In this document: positions 19,277 through 27,811 of the stretch, one piece after another
How positions within the stretch are numbered: position 1 is the first letter of the stretch
How the letters are laid out: each line of letters opens with the position of its first letter
Assembly (NCBI GenBank): GCA_017851655.1
Contig: JAFMMH010000001.1
Coordinates: forward strand, 1-64,000
Direction: 5' to 3'
DNA: 64,000 bases
Source of the DNA: Flavobacteriaceae bacterium
GTDB taxonomy: Bacteria; Bacteroidota; Bacteroidia; Flavobacteriales; Flavobacteriaceae
Notes under the pieces: model-generated
Databases searched by the model: none
What the model saw: only the letters and a program-made list of their open reading frames with translations
What the model was told of the DNA's origin: nothing
Program-made: the position numbers and the translations under genes

Positions 19277-20639
19277 TCTCTTTAGCAAATCTAACTGCAA
19301 GTTCGTCAGCCTCTGATTGCGTTTTGGCTTCGGTATAAATACGAATAATAGGCTCTGTATTAGATTTACGCAAATGTACCCATGACAATGGAAAGTCAAT
19401 TTTCAAACCGTCTATTGTGGTGATTTTATCTTCTGAATAATTTTCTTCCATTGATTTCAAAATACCATCAACATCCATTCCTTCTTGTAAGTTGATTTTA
19501 TTCTTACTCATAAAATAATCTGGATAAGATGCTCTGAGTTCAGAAACGGAACTATTACGTTCTACCAAAAGGGACAAGAATAAGACAACTCCAACCAAGG
19601 CATCTCTTCCGTAATGAGAGTCAGGGTATATAACTCCTCCATTCCCTTCCCCGCCAATAACAGCGTGAGTTCTTTTCATCTCTGTCACTACATTTACTTC
19701 GCCAACAGCACTGGCACTATGGCTTTGACCATGCGTTTTGGTGACATCAGCCAAAGCTCTTGTGGAGGAAAGGTTAGAAACTGTTTTCCCAGGAGTTTTA
19801 CTAAGAATATAATCTGCACAAGCTACCAAAGTGTATTCTTCACCGAATAACTCCCCTTTTTCATCTACAAAAACCAAACGATCTACATCAGGATCTACTG
19901 CAATTCCAAAATCTGCTCTGTGCCTTATTACGGCATCGCAAAGATCAGTCAGATGCTCTTTTAAAGGCTCAGGATTATGTGGAAAATCTCCATTAGGAGT
20001 ACAATGAATTTTGACAACTTCTATGCCTAGGGAATCTAACAATTGAGGAATCGCAATTCCTCCCGAAGAGTTGACCCCATCTACGACAACTTTGAAAGAA
20101 GTCTGTTGAATTTTTTTGGTTTGAACCCATTTCATAGCTAAACAGGAATCAATATGCTTCTCTATCGCATCAGACTTAATTTTTATTTTTCCTAAAGCTG
20201 TAACTTCAGCATATTCAAAGTCTTCTTTTTCTGCAAAATCTAGAACTTTAGCTCCGGCTTCAGCATTAATAAATTCTCCGCTTTCATTCAATAATTTTAA
20301 TGCATTCCATTGTTTTGGATTGTGACTTGCAGTTAAAATAATCCCTCCCTGTGCTTTTTCTTCTGGCACCATCAAAGCGACTGTGGGAGTTGTGGAAAGT
20401 CCTAAGTCAACTACATCTACCCCCATTCCCACAAGTGTTTGGTTCACTAAATTATGAACCATAGCACCCGAGATTCTTGCATCACGTCCCGTTACTACTG
20501 ATAATTTACCTTTATGATTTTGTTTTAGCCACTGGGCGTAAGCGCTAGTAAATCGAACCACGTCTAGAGGCGTGAGGTTTTTTTCTGAAGCACCACCGAT
20601 AGTGCCTCTAATACCTGAAATGGATTTGATTAAAGTCAT
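19260..20639 (-). CDS. glmM: Phosphoglucosamine mutase-like phosphohexomutase
   Basis: SGIRGTIGG, LTASHNPKQWNALK, DPDVDRLVFVDE, GGEGNGGVIYP, RKSNTEPIIRIYTE. Confidence 0.92.
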   Translation of the reverse strand: MTLIKSISGIRGTIGGASEKNLTPLDVVRFTSAYAQWLKQNHKGKLSVVTGRDARISGAMVHNLVNQTLVGMGVDVVDLGLSTTPTVALMVPEEKAQGGIILTASHNPKQWNALKLLNESGEFINAEAGAKVLDFAEKEDFEYAEVTALGKIKIKSDAIEKHIDSCLAMKWVQTKKIQQTSFKVVVDGVNSSGGIAIPQLLDSLGIEVVKIHCTPNGDFPHNPEPLKEHLTDLCDAVIRHRADFGIAVDPDVDRLVFVDEKGELFGEEYTLVACADYILSKTPGKTVSNLSSTRALADVTKTHGQSHSASAVGEVNVVTEMKRTHAVIGGEGNGGVIYPDSHYGRDALVGVVLFLSLLVERNSSVSELRASYPDYFMSKNKINLQEGMDVDGILKSMEENYSEDKITTIDGLKIDFPLSWVHLRKSNTEPIIRIYTEAKTQSEADELAVRFAKEIKALF

Positions 20640-20647
20640 TTTTTTTT

Positions 20648-20655
20648 CAAATATA
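20648..20655 (-). promoter_or_regulatory. -7 element TATATTTG upstream of glmM
   Basis: Forward CAAATATA; 8 nt from the glmM ATG, so the mRNA may be near-leaderless. Confidence 0.45.
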
Positions 20656-20669
20656 AAAATTAATAAAAT

Positions 20670-21815
20670 TCACCAACTATAATTAAAACGCACCATTCCC
20701 ATTAATGCGTTAGGAATATTGCTATTGGTGCCTGGGTTTATCACATATTGAACATTTGGCTGTAAAAACCATCGGGTATTGGTTACCAACCGATAACTAA
20801 ATTCAAAAGCGGTTTCATTTTGTATTCCATCCGTAAAACTTGATCGATAGGTTTCTGAAAAAACGTTGTGCGCCAAAGCAAGTCCAATAGCATCTTGACT
20901 TCTTTTGGTGGATATCCCTTGGTATAGGACTCCTCCTCCTAAATAAGACTTCACTGGATTGTGCTCATTTAATGAAAAGCCAAGTTGCGAAAAAATACTG
21001 AGTACACCCTTAGTATTTTCATTTCTAAACAACACATGATCACTGATGCCATATATTCCATGGCTGTTTGAAAACAGAGTATTTTTGACAATTTGATCTT
21101 GAGTATGTTTCCAAAAACCAATTTTATAGGTTGCCTGAGTCTCAGTTTCTTTTACAACCTCATATTGTAGTTCATTTATTAATAATGCTCCGTCCTCATT
21201 GCTTAAACTCCATTTTAATGAATTTGGATTTTCAGACTCAGAACCTGGATCACCATCATACATGGCATGAAGTACTTTGAAGTTTTCTCCAATCCTCCAT
21301 CGAATAACAATTCCTAATGTTGCCAAAGGAAAAATTGAGGTTGGGACATTTGTGGAGAGGTCAGGCTGAATCCCAAAGGAACTGTTGACAAAGAAAAAAC
21401 CAGTGTCAGTTTTAGCAAAGGTGCTGTTAAGATCGTGTTGACCTACCAAAACGGACCAGAAACTAAAATTATGCTCATACCACAATTCATAGAGTCGGGT
21501 ATTGGATTCGGCTTCAATATTATTAGCGACTTGAAAATCTCCCATTAATTCTGACAGAGAATTTCCATGATTGTTCAATAAATAAACAAAAAAATGTCCC
21601 CCTTTCCAGAGGTTTAGTGCCTGAGTATCAAAATCAAAATTCAGATCTATATTCCCTAAATAGGCAGTTCCTTGATCAACGCCTCCAGCCACATTCCCCG
21701 CTAAATCAAAAGTATAACCTCCTGAAAAGGTTATGGGAGGGGGTGTATTGTCTTGTGCATACAAAAGCTGCAACAGGAATAAACTGACAATACCTATAAA
21801 TTTATTGTAAACTAT
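20670..21815 (-). CDS. Carbohydrate-selective porin (OprB-like); probable non-ATG start
   Basis: Mature sequence TFDLAGNVAGGVDQGTAYLGNIDLNFDFDTQALNLWKGGHFFVYLLNNHGNS is OprB-like. An in-frame upstream extension encodes a signal peptide (VYNKFIGIVSLFLLQLLYAQD) from an ATA codon at 21813-21815. Confidence 0.75.
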   Translation of the reverse strand: MVYNKFIGIVSLFLLQLLYAQDNTPPPITFSGGYTFDLAGNVAGGVDQGTAYLGNIDLNFDFDTQALNLWKGGHFFVYLLNNHGNSLSELMGDFQVANNIEAESNTRLYELWYEHNFSFWSVLVGQHDLNSTFAKTDTGFFFVNSSFGIQPDLSTNVPTSIFPLATLGIVIRWRIGENFKVLHAMYDGDPGSESENPNSLKWSLSNEDGALLINELQYEVVKETETQATYKIGFWKHTQDQIVKNTLFSNSHGIYGISDHVLFRNENTKGVLSIFSQLGFSLNEHNPVKSYLGGGVLYQGISTKRSQDAIGLALAHNVFSETYRSSFTDGIQNETAFEFSYRLVTNTRWFLQPNVQYVINPGTNSNIPNALMGMVRFNYSW

Positions 21816-21954
21816 GACCTAAAAATTAAATTCAAAACATAACTAAATAGCATCAATTGAACGTACTAGAAAATTATAATCCTGCAAATGTAGTTATTCT
21901 ATTATTCAAATAAATTATAGTCCTATTAATGAATAAAAAAATTAGTTTTATAGC

Positions 21955-22539
21955 ATGAATTTCTTGGCTCACGTTTTCTTGTCTGGAGATGATTTTCCGT
22001 TGGCATTAGGAAATCTTATTGCAGACAAAATCAAAGGAAATGAACTCAAGATTTATCCTCCCTCGGTTCAGAGAGGAATATTCCTTCATAGAGAAATAGA
22101 TCACTTTACGGATACACACCCCCTATTTAAAGCTTGCGTAACTTTACTCTTCCCCACTTACAGACATTACAGCAGGGTAATTGTGGATATGTATTTTGAT
22201 CATTTTTTAGCTGTTCTATGGAATCGCTTTCATCCTCTTGAATTAAGTGAATTTTCAACTCAATTTTACACCAAACTAAACACCACTGATATAGAATTTT
22301 CAGAGAAAACAGAACGCTTTATCGATGCATTAATCACTTATAATTGGTTTGAACAATACCAAACTATTCAAGGACTGCATTCGATACTTTTACAAATGGA
22401 CAAACGCACTCGTTTTGATTCAAATTTAGCCAATTCAACAACCGAGTTAGTTGAAAAATATTCTTACTTTCAAAATAATTTTCTGGATTTCATGCAAGAT
22501 TTGATTAGATTTTCAAAATTAAAAACATTGGAATTATGA
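21955..22539 (+). CDS. ACP phosphodiesterase (AcpH/DUF479 family)
   Basis: MNFLAHVFLSGDDFPLALGNLIADKIKG, GIFLHREIDHFTDTHP, VDMYFDHFLA. Confidence 0.92.
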   Translation: MNFLAHVFLSGDDFPLALGNLIADKIKGNELKIYPPSVQRGIFLHREIDHFTDTHPLFKACVTLLFPTYRHYSRVIVDMYFDHFLAVLWNRFHPLELSEFSTQFYTKLNTTDIEFSEKTERFIDALITYNWFEQYQTIQGLHSILLQMDKRTRFDSNLANSTTELVEKYSYFQNNFLDFMQDLIRFSKLKTLEL

Positions 22540-24218
22540 CAAAAAATCAATTACTAAAATTTAATTTACTTCTAAGCATAGCATTCCTTATCGTTTCTTG
22601 TAGCGTAGACAAACCAATCAAAGGTGCGGTTGTCAGTGCTCGAGAGGAAGCTTCTAAAATTGGAGTAGAAATTATGGCAAAAGGAGGCAATGCGTTTGAT
22701 GCAATGATCGCAACAGATCTAGCCCTTACCGTTTGTTATCCTAATGCAGGGAATATTGCTGGCGGAGGTTTTCTGGTGTACCGTTTGAATAATGCAACAA
22801 CAGGAAGTTTGGATTATCGCGAAAAAGCACCTTTAGCTGCTTCTGCAAACATGTATTTAGATGAGCAGGGCAATGTGATCGAAGGTAAAAGTACTTTAGG
22901 AGGAATGGCTGTAGGAGTTCCAGGAACGGTAGCTGGTTTGGAGGCCATTCATAAGAAATTTGGAAGTTTACCATGGAAAGATTTGGTTCAGCCGGCAATA
23001 GATTTGGCAAGAAATGGCTACCGCGTTACCACTAAACAAGAAGCCAGCTTTGAGAGTAAAAAAGATGATTTTATCCAACTTAACGGAGAAAACACCTTCT
23101 ATGCCCAAGACTTTAAAGCAGGAGATCTTGTCCGAAATACTGCCTTAGCAAACACCTTAGAGCGAATAGCAACAAAGGGAAGTGCTGGATTTTATCAGGG
23201 TGAAAATGCTGAAAACTTGATTAAAAGGATTCAGGAAACTGGGGGGATCATGACTTTAGAAGACTTGCTCGCTTACCAGCCTGTTTGGAGAGATCCGATT
23301 CATTTTCAATACAAAGATCTTGATATATTCACGATGGGACCACCCTCTAGTGGAGGAATTTGCTTAGGACAAATCATGAAAATGGTAGAACCATTTGACG
23401 TTGGACAATATAAACAAAACTCTATGGATGCCGTTCAGATTATTGTAGAAGCAGAACGTCGTTCTTATGCAGACCGAAGTTTGTATTTAGGTGACCCTGA
23501 TTTTGTAAATATCCCTGTTGACAGTCTTTTGGACCAAGAATATTTAACAAATCGAATGTCAGATTTCAGTTTTGATCATGCATCAAAGTCTTCAGAAATC
23601 AGTCCTGGAACAATACTATGGGAGGAAAGTGAAGAAACTACACACTACTCTATAATCGACCCTATGGGAAATGCAGTAGCGGTAACTACTACCCTCAATG
23701 GAAGTTATGGCTCAAAAGTTTTTATTGAATCGGGAGGGTATTTTTTAAATAATGAAATGGACGATTTTAGTAGTAAACCCGGAGTTCCAAATATGTTTGG
23801 ACTCATCGGTGGGAAGGCTAATGCGATCGCTCCTCAAAAACGTATGTTGAGTGCAATGACACCCACAATAGTTGAGAAGGATGGGAAATTATCAATGATT
23901 GTTGGGACTCCGGGAGGATCCACGATAATCACCTCTGTCTTGCAAACTATCTTGAATGTCTATGAATTTAAAATGTCTATTGAAGAAGCGGTTAGTGCAC
24001 CGCGATTTCATCATCAATGGTTACCAGATGAAGTAACCTTTGAGCCCAATCGATTTGATTCTAAATTCATTGATAATCTTCAAGCAAAAGGATACGACAT
24101 CAAAGAAGAATACTCTCGTATTATCGGTCGTGTAGATGCAATTTATTTGTCTGAAACGGGTGGAATTACTACTGGAGCAGATCCAAGAGGAGACGATAAG
24201 GCTGTACATTATTATTAA
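22536..24218 (+). CDS. ggt: Gamma-glutamyltransferase
   Basis: GGNAFDAMIATDLALTVCYPNAGNIAGGGF; TTHYSIIDPMGNAVAVTTTLNGSYGS catalytic Thr; GTPGGSTI. ATGA overlap with the upstream stop. Confidence 0.95.
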   Translation: MTKNQLLKFNLLLSIAFLIVSCSVDKPIKGAVVSAREEASKIGVEIMAKGGNAFDAMIATDLALTVCYPNAGNIAGGGFLVYRLNNATTGSLDYREKAPLAASANMYLDEQGNVIEGKSTLGGMAVGVPGTVAGLEAIHKKFGSLPWKDLVQPAIDLARNGYRVTTKQEASFESKKDDFIQLNGENTFYAQDFKAGDLVRNTALANTLERIATKGSAGFYQGENAENLIKRIQETGGIMTLEDLLAYQPVWRDPIHFQYKDLDIFTMGPPSSGGICLGQIMKMVEPFDVGQYKQNSMDAVQIIVEAERRSYADRSLYLGDPDFVNIPVDSLLDQEYLTNRMSDFSFDHASKSSEISPGTILWEESEETTHYSIIDPMGNAVAVTTTLNGSYGSKVFIESGGYFLNNEMDDFSSKPGVPNMFGLIGGKANAIAPQKRMLSAMTPTIVEKDGKLSMIVGTPGGSTIITSVLQTILNVYEFKMSIEEAVSAPRFHHQWLPDEVTFEPNRFDSKFIDNLQAKGYDIKEEYSRIIGRVDAIYLSETGGITTGADPRGDDKAVHYY

Positions 24219-24254
24219 TTCTTTTCCTTTCAGCAAAAGACTGTATTATTATCT

Positions 24255-24262
24255 TATTTTTG
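24255..24262 (+). promoter_or_regulatory. -7 element TATTTTTG upstream of uvrA
   Basis: Exact TAnnTTTG match 13 nt upstream of the uvrA ATG. Confidence 0.5.
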
Positions 24263-24275
24263 CAGTCTGTAAACT

Positions 24276-27131
24276 ATGAGGAAAAAAACCAATACCATTC
24301 GCATTGAAGGCGCACGCGCCCACAATTTGAAGAATATCAACTTAGAAATCCCAAGAGATGAATTGGTTGTGATTACCGGTCTATCTGGTAGCGGCAAATC
24401 CTCTTTAGCCTTTGATACTCTCTATGCTGAAGGACAGCGAAGGTATATGGAAACTTTCTCTGCCTATGTAAGACAGTTTTTGGGGAATATGGAACGGCCA
24501 GATGTAGATAAAATAGACGGCTTATCACCTGTGATTGCAATAGAACAGAAAACTACTTCAAAAAGCCCTCGTTCTACAGTAGGAACTATTACAGAACTAT
24601 ACGATTATGTCCGTTTATTATTCGCTCGTGTAGGAACTGCCTACAGTTATGTAACCAATCAAAAGATGGTGAGCTATAGCGAGGAACAAATTCAAGACCT
24701 TCTTCTGGAAGACTACATTGATCAGAAAGTTATACTCCTTGCTCCCATCATCAAGTCAAGAAAAGGGCATTATCGAGAACTTTTTGATTCGCTTTCCAAA
24801 CAAGGATTTTCAAAGGTAAGAATCGATGGGCATGTTGTAGATTTAAGCCCAGGAATGAAAGTTGATCGATACAAAACCCATGATATTGAGTTGGTTGTCG
24901 ATCGCTTTACTGTCAAAAACGATAGTGAGTTCTTAAAACGACTCAATGATTCTCTTATTACTGCCTTACATTACGGCCAAGATATTCTGATGATCCTCAA
25001 TTTGACAGATAATAAAGCCCGTTATTTTAGTAAAAATTTAATGTGTCCAACTTCTGGAATCTCATACCCTGCTCCGGAACCCAACACATTTTCTTTTAAT
25101 TCACCAAAAGGTATGTGCCCCGGCTGTAAAGGTCTTGGAGTGCAGCATAAAGTGAATTTAAAAAAAATAATCCCGGACGATAGTCTCTCCATAGCGCAGG
25201 GAGGTCTTGCCCCCTTGGGAACTAAAAAAACAAGCTGGACTTACAAGCAAATTGAAACCATTGCCACCTGTTATAATTTTGATTTGACCACTCCAATCGC
25301 TAAAATTCCTGAAAAAGCGATGGAAATTATTCTCAAGGGAAGTCATGAAAAATTTGAAATTCCCTCTACTGTACTCGGAATTACACGTACCTATAAAATC
25401 GATTTTGAAGGCTTTGAACACTACATTGAATCATCATACGAAGAAGCGGCAACCGCTAGTATAAAAAGATGGGCTTCCAATTATATGGACACTTATGACT
25501 GTGATAGTTGTAAAGGCTCTCGCCTTAGAGAGGAAGCTCTTTATTTTAAAATTAACAAGGCCAATATTGCTGACTTAGTTGCAATGGATTTACACGATCT
25601 GTTCAATTGGATTTCTAAATTGGAAAAAAACTTAAATAAGAACGAAAAAAAAATTGCCACAGAGATCATAAAAGAAATACGAGTTCGTCTTGAATTCCTA
25701 TTAAATGTGGGCTTAGAATACTTACAGCTTAATCGATCTTCTAAATCCTTATCTGGTGGAGAAGCACAACGTATTCGTTTGGCAACTCAAATAGGCTCAC
25801 AGCTTGTAGGTGTTTTATACATATTGGATGAGCCAAGTATTGGTCTGCATCAACGGGATAATGATCGCTTGATTCATTCACTTACAGCACTTCGTGATCT
25901 TGGGAATTCAGTTTTGGTAGTAGAACACGACAAAGACATGATGCTCCGCGCAGATTATCTAATTGATATGGGACCTTTTGCTGGAAAAAATGGTGGAGAA
26001 ATTATTTCAAAAGGAACTCCAGAAGAAACCTTAAAACAAAATACACTCACTTCCCAATATCTCAGTGGGAAAAAGGTAATTGAGGTGCCTCAAACCCGAA
26101 GAGAAAGTAATGGACAAAGCCTTATACTCAAAGGATGTACTGGGAATAATCTCAAAAATATTGATGTTGAATTTCCTTTGGGAATCATGATTGGAGTCAC
26201 AGGAGTTTCAGGAAGTGGAAAATCAACACTAATTAATGAAACCCTATATCCTATCTTAAATGAGCATATTTTTAATGGTGTAAAAGTTCCTCTTCCCTAC
26301 AAAAAAGTATCAGGGTTAAAATACATCGATAAAGTTGTGGACATCAATCAGAGTCCTATTGGTAGAACACCCAGAAGTAATCCAGCGACTTATTGCGGTG
26401 TTTTTAGTGAAATTAGAACGCTTTTTACTTTAACACCCGAAGCACAAATACGAGGATATAAGCCTGGGAGATTCAGCTTTAATGTAGTTGGAGGCCGCTG
26501 TGAAACTTGTCAAGGAGGTGGTATGAAGGTTATTGAAATGAACTTCTTACCCGATGTTTATGTAGAATGTGAAACTTGTCAAGGAAGACGCTTTAACAGA
26601 GAAACTTTGGAAATTCGTTATAAAGGAAAATCCATTTCTGATGTTCTGAATATGTCCATTAATGAGGCTTGTGAATATTTCAGTGCACTTCCAAAAATTT
26701 ATCGAAAATTAAAGATGATTCAAGATGTTGGATTGGGTTACATCACTTTGGGTCAGCCTTCGACCACCTTATCTGGAGGAGAAGCACAACGAGTAAAACT
26801 GGCAAGTGAGCTCTCTAAAAAAGATACTGGAAGTACGTTTTATATACTAGACGAACCCACTACTGGACTTCACTTTGAAGATATTAGAGTACTTTTAGGC
26901 GTATTAAATAGATTGGTAAACAAAGGGAATACTGTTTTGATTATTGAACATAATTTGGATGTAATAAAACAAGTAGACTACATCATAGATATAGGCCCAG
27001 AAGGGGGTCGAAAAGGGGGTGAATTACTTTTTAGCGGTAAACCTGAAGATCTTATTCATCACAGCAAAAGTCATACAGCACCATTCTTGGCGAAAGAATT
27101 AGAAGTTGATATTAAGCCTATTGTAATATGA
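24276..27131 (+). CDS. uvrA: Excinuclease ABC subunit A
   Basis: ITGLSGSGKSSLAFDTLYAEGQRRYMETFSAYVRQFL; two ABC signature motifs; VGGRCETCQGGGMKVIEMNFLPDVYVECETCQG zinc finger. Confidence 0.99.
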   Translation: MRKKTNTIRIEGARAHNLKNINLEIPRDELVVITGLSGSGKSSLAFDTLYAEGQRRYMETFSAYVRQFLGNMERPDVDKIDGLSPVIAIEQKTTSKSPRSTVGTITELYDYVRLLFARVGTAYSYVTNQKMVSYSEEQIQDLLLEDYIDQKVILLAPIIKSRKGHYRELFDSLSKQGFSKVRIDGHVVDLSPGMKVDRYKTHDIELVVDRFTVKNDSEFLKRLNDSLITALHYGQDILMILNLTDNKARYFSKNLMCPTSGISYPAPEPNTFSFNSPKGMCPGCKGLGVQHKVNLKKIIPDDSLSIAQGGLAPLGTKKTSWTYKQIETIATCYNFDLTTPIAKIPEKAMEIILKGSHEKFEIPSTVLGITRTYKIDFEGFEHYIESSYEEAATASIKRWASNYMDTYDCDSCKGSRLREEALYFKINKANIADLVAMDLHDLFNWISKLEKNLNKNEKKIATEIIKEIRVRLEFLLNVGLEYLQLNRSSKSLSGGEAQRIRLATQIGSQLVGVLYILDEPSIGLHQRDNDRLIHSLTALRDLGNSVLVVEHDKDMMLRADYLIDMGPFAGKNGGEIISKGTPEETLKQNTLTSQYLSGKKVIEVPQTRRESNGQSLILKGCTGNNLKNIDVEFPLGIMIGVTGVSGSGKSTLINETLYPILNEHIFNGVKVPLPYKKVSGLKYIDKVVDINQSPIGRTPRSNPATYCGVFSEIRTLFTLTPEAQIRGYKPGRFSFNVVGGRCETCQGGGMKVIEMNFLPDVYVECETCQGRRFNRETLEIRYKGKSISDVLNMSINEACEYFSALPKIYRKLKMIQDVGLGYITLGQPSTTLSGGEAQRVKLASELSKKDTGSTFYILDEPTTGLHFEDIRVLLGVLNRLVNKGNTVLIIEHNLDVIKQVDYIIDIGPEGGRKGGELLFSGKPEDLIHHSKSHTAPFLAKELEVDIKPIVI

Positions 27132-27811
27132 AAAAAATTAAACCTAAAAATTGGAGTGAAATCAAATCAAACGATTCATGGGCATTATTTAAAATCATGA
27201 GTGAGTTTGTGGAAGGTTATGAAACGTTAAGTGCCATTGGTCCTTCAATATCTATTTTTGGTTCCGCACGAACACATGAAGACAACCCTACTTATCAATT
27301 GACCGTGGATATCGCAGAAGCAATTGCTACATCAGGATATGGCATCATCAGCGGAGGTGGTCCTGGAATCATGGAAGCAGCAAATCGCGGTGCTCAAAAA
27401 GCAGGTGGAATATCTGTAGGGCTTAATATTGAATTGCCCTTTGAACAACAGAGCAACCCTTACATCGATCAAGATAAACTGATTAATTTTCAATATTTCT
27501 TTGTTCGAAAAGTAATGTTTGTAAAATACGCTCAAGGTTTTGTTGTGATGCCGGGAGGAGTGGGCACACTAGACGAATTATTTGAAGCCTACACACTCAT
27601 TCAAACTAATAAAGTGACTAAATTTCCTATCATCCTTGTAGGTCGAGAATACTGGAGCGGATTAGTCGACTGGATCAAAAACACACTTTTAAAAGAAAAA
27701 AATATAAGTCCTGAAGATTTAGATCTAATAGCTTTGGTGGATACCAAAGAGGAAGTTATGGAATGCTTAAACCGTTTTTACACTAAAGACAATTTCAAAC
27801 CTAACTTCTAA
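27128..27811 (+). CDS. LOG family protein (TIGR00730-type)
   Basis: SIFGSARTHEDNP, ISGGGPGIMEAANRGA, MPGGVGTLDELFEAYTLIQT. Confidence 0.93.
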   Translation: MKKIKPKNWSEIKSNDSWALFKIMSEFVEGYETLSAIGPSISIFGSARTHEDNPTYQLTVDIAEAIATSGYGIISGGGPGIMEAANRGAQKAGGISVGLNIELPFEQQSNPYIDQDKLINFQYFFVRKVMFVKYAQGFVVMPGGVGTLDELFEAYTLIQTNKVTKFPIILVGREYWSGLVDWIKNTLLKEKNISPEDLDLIALVDTKEEVMECLNRFYTKDNFKPNF

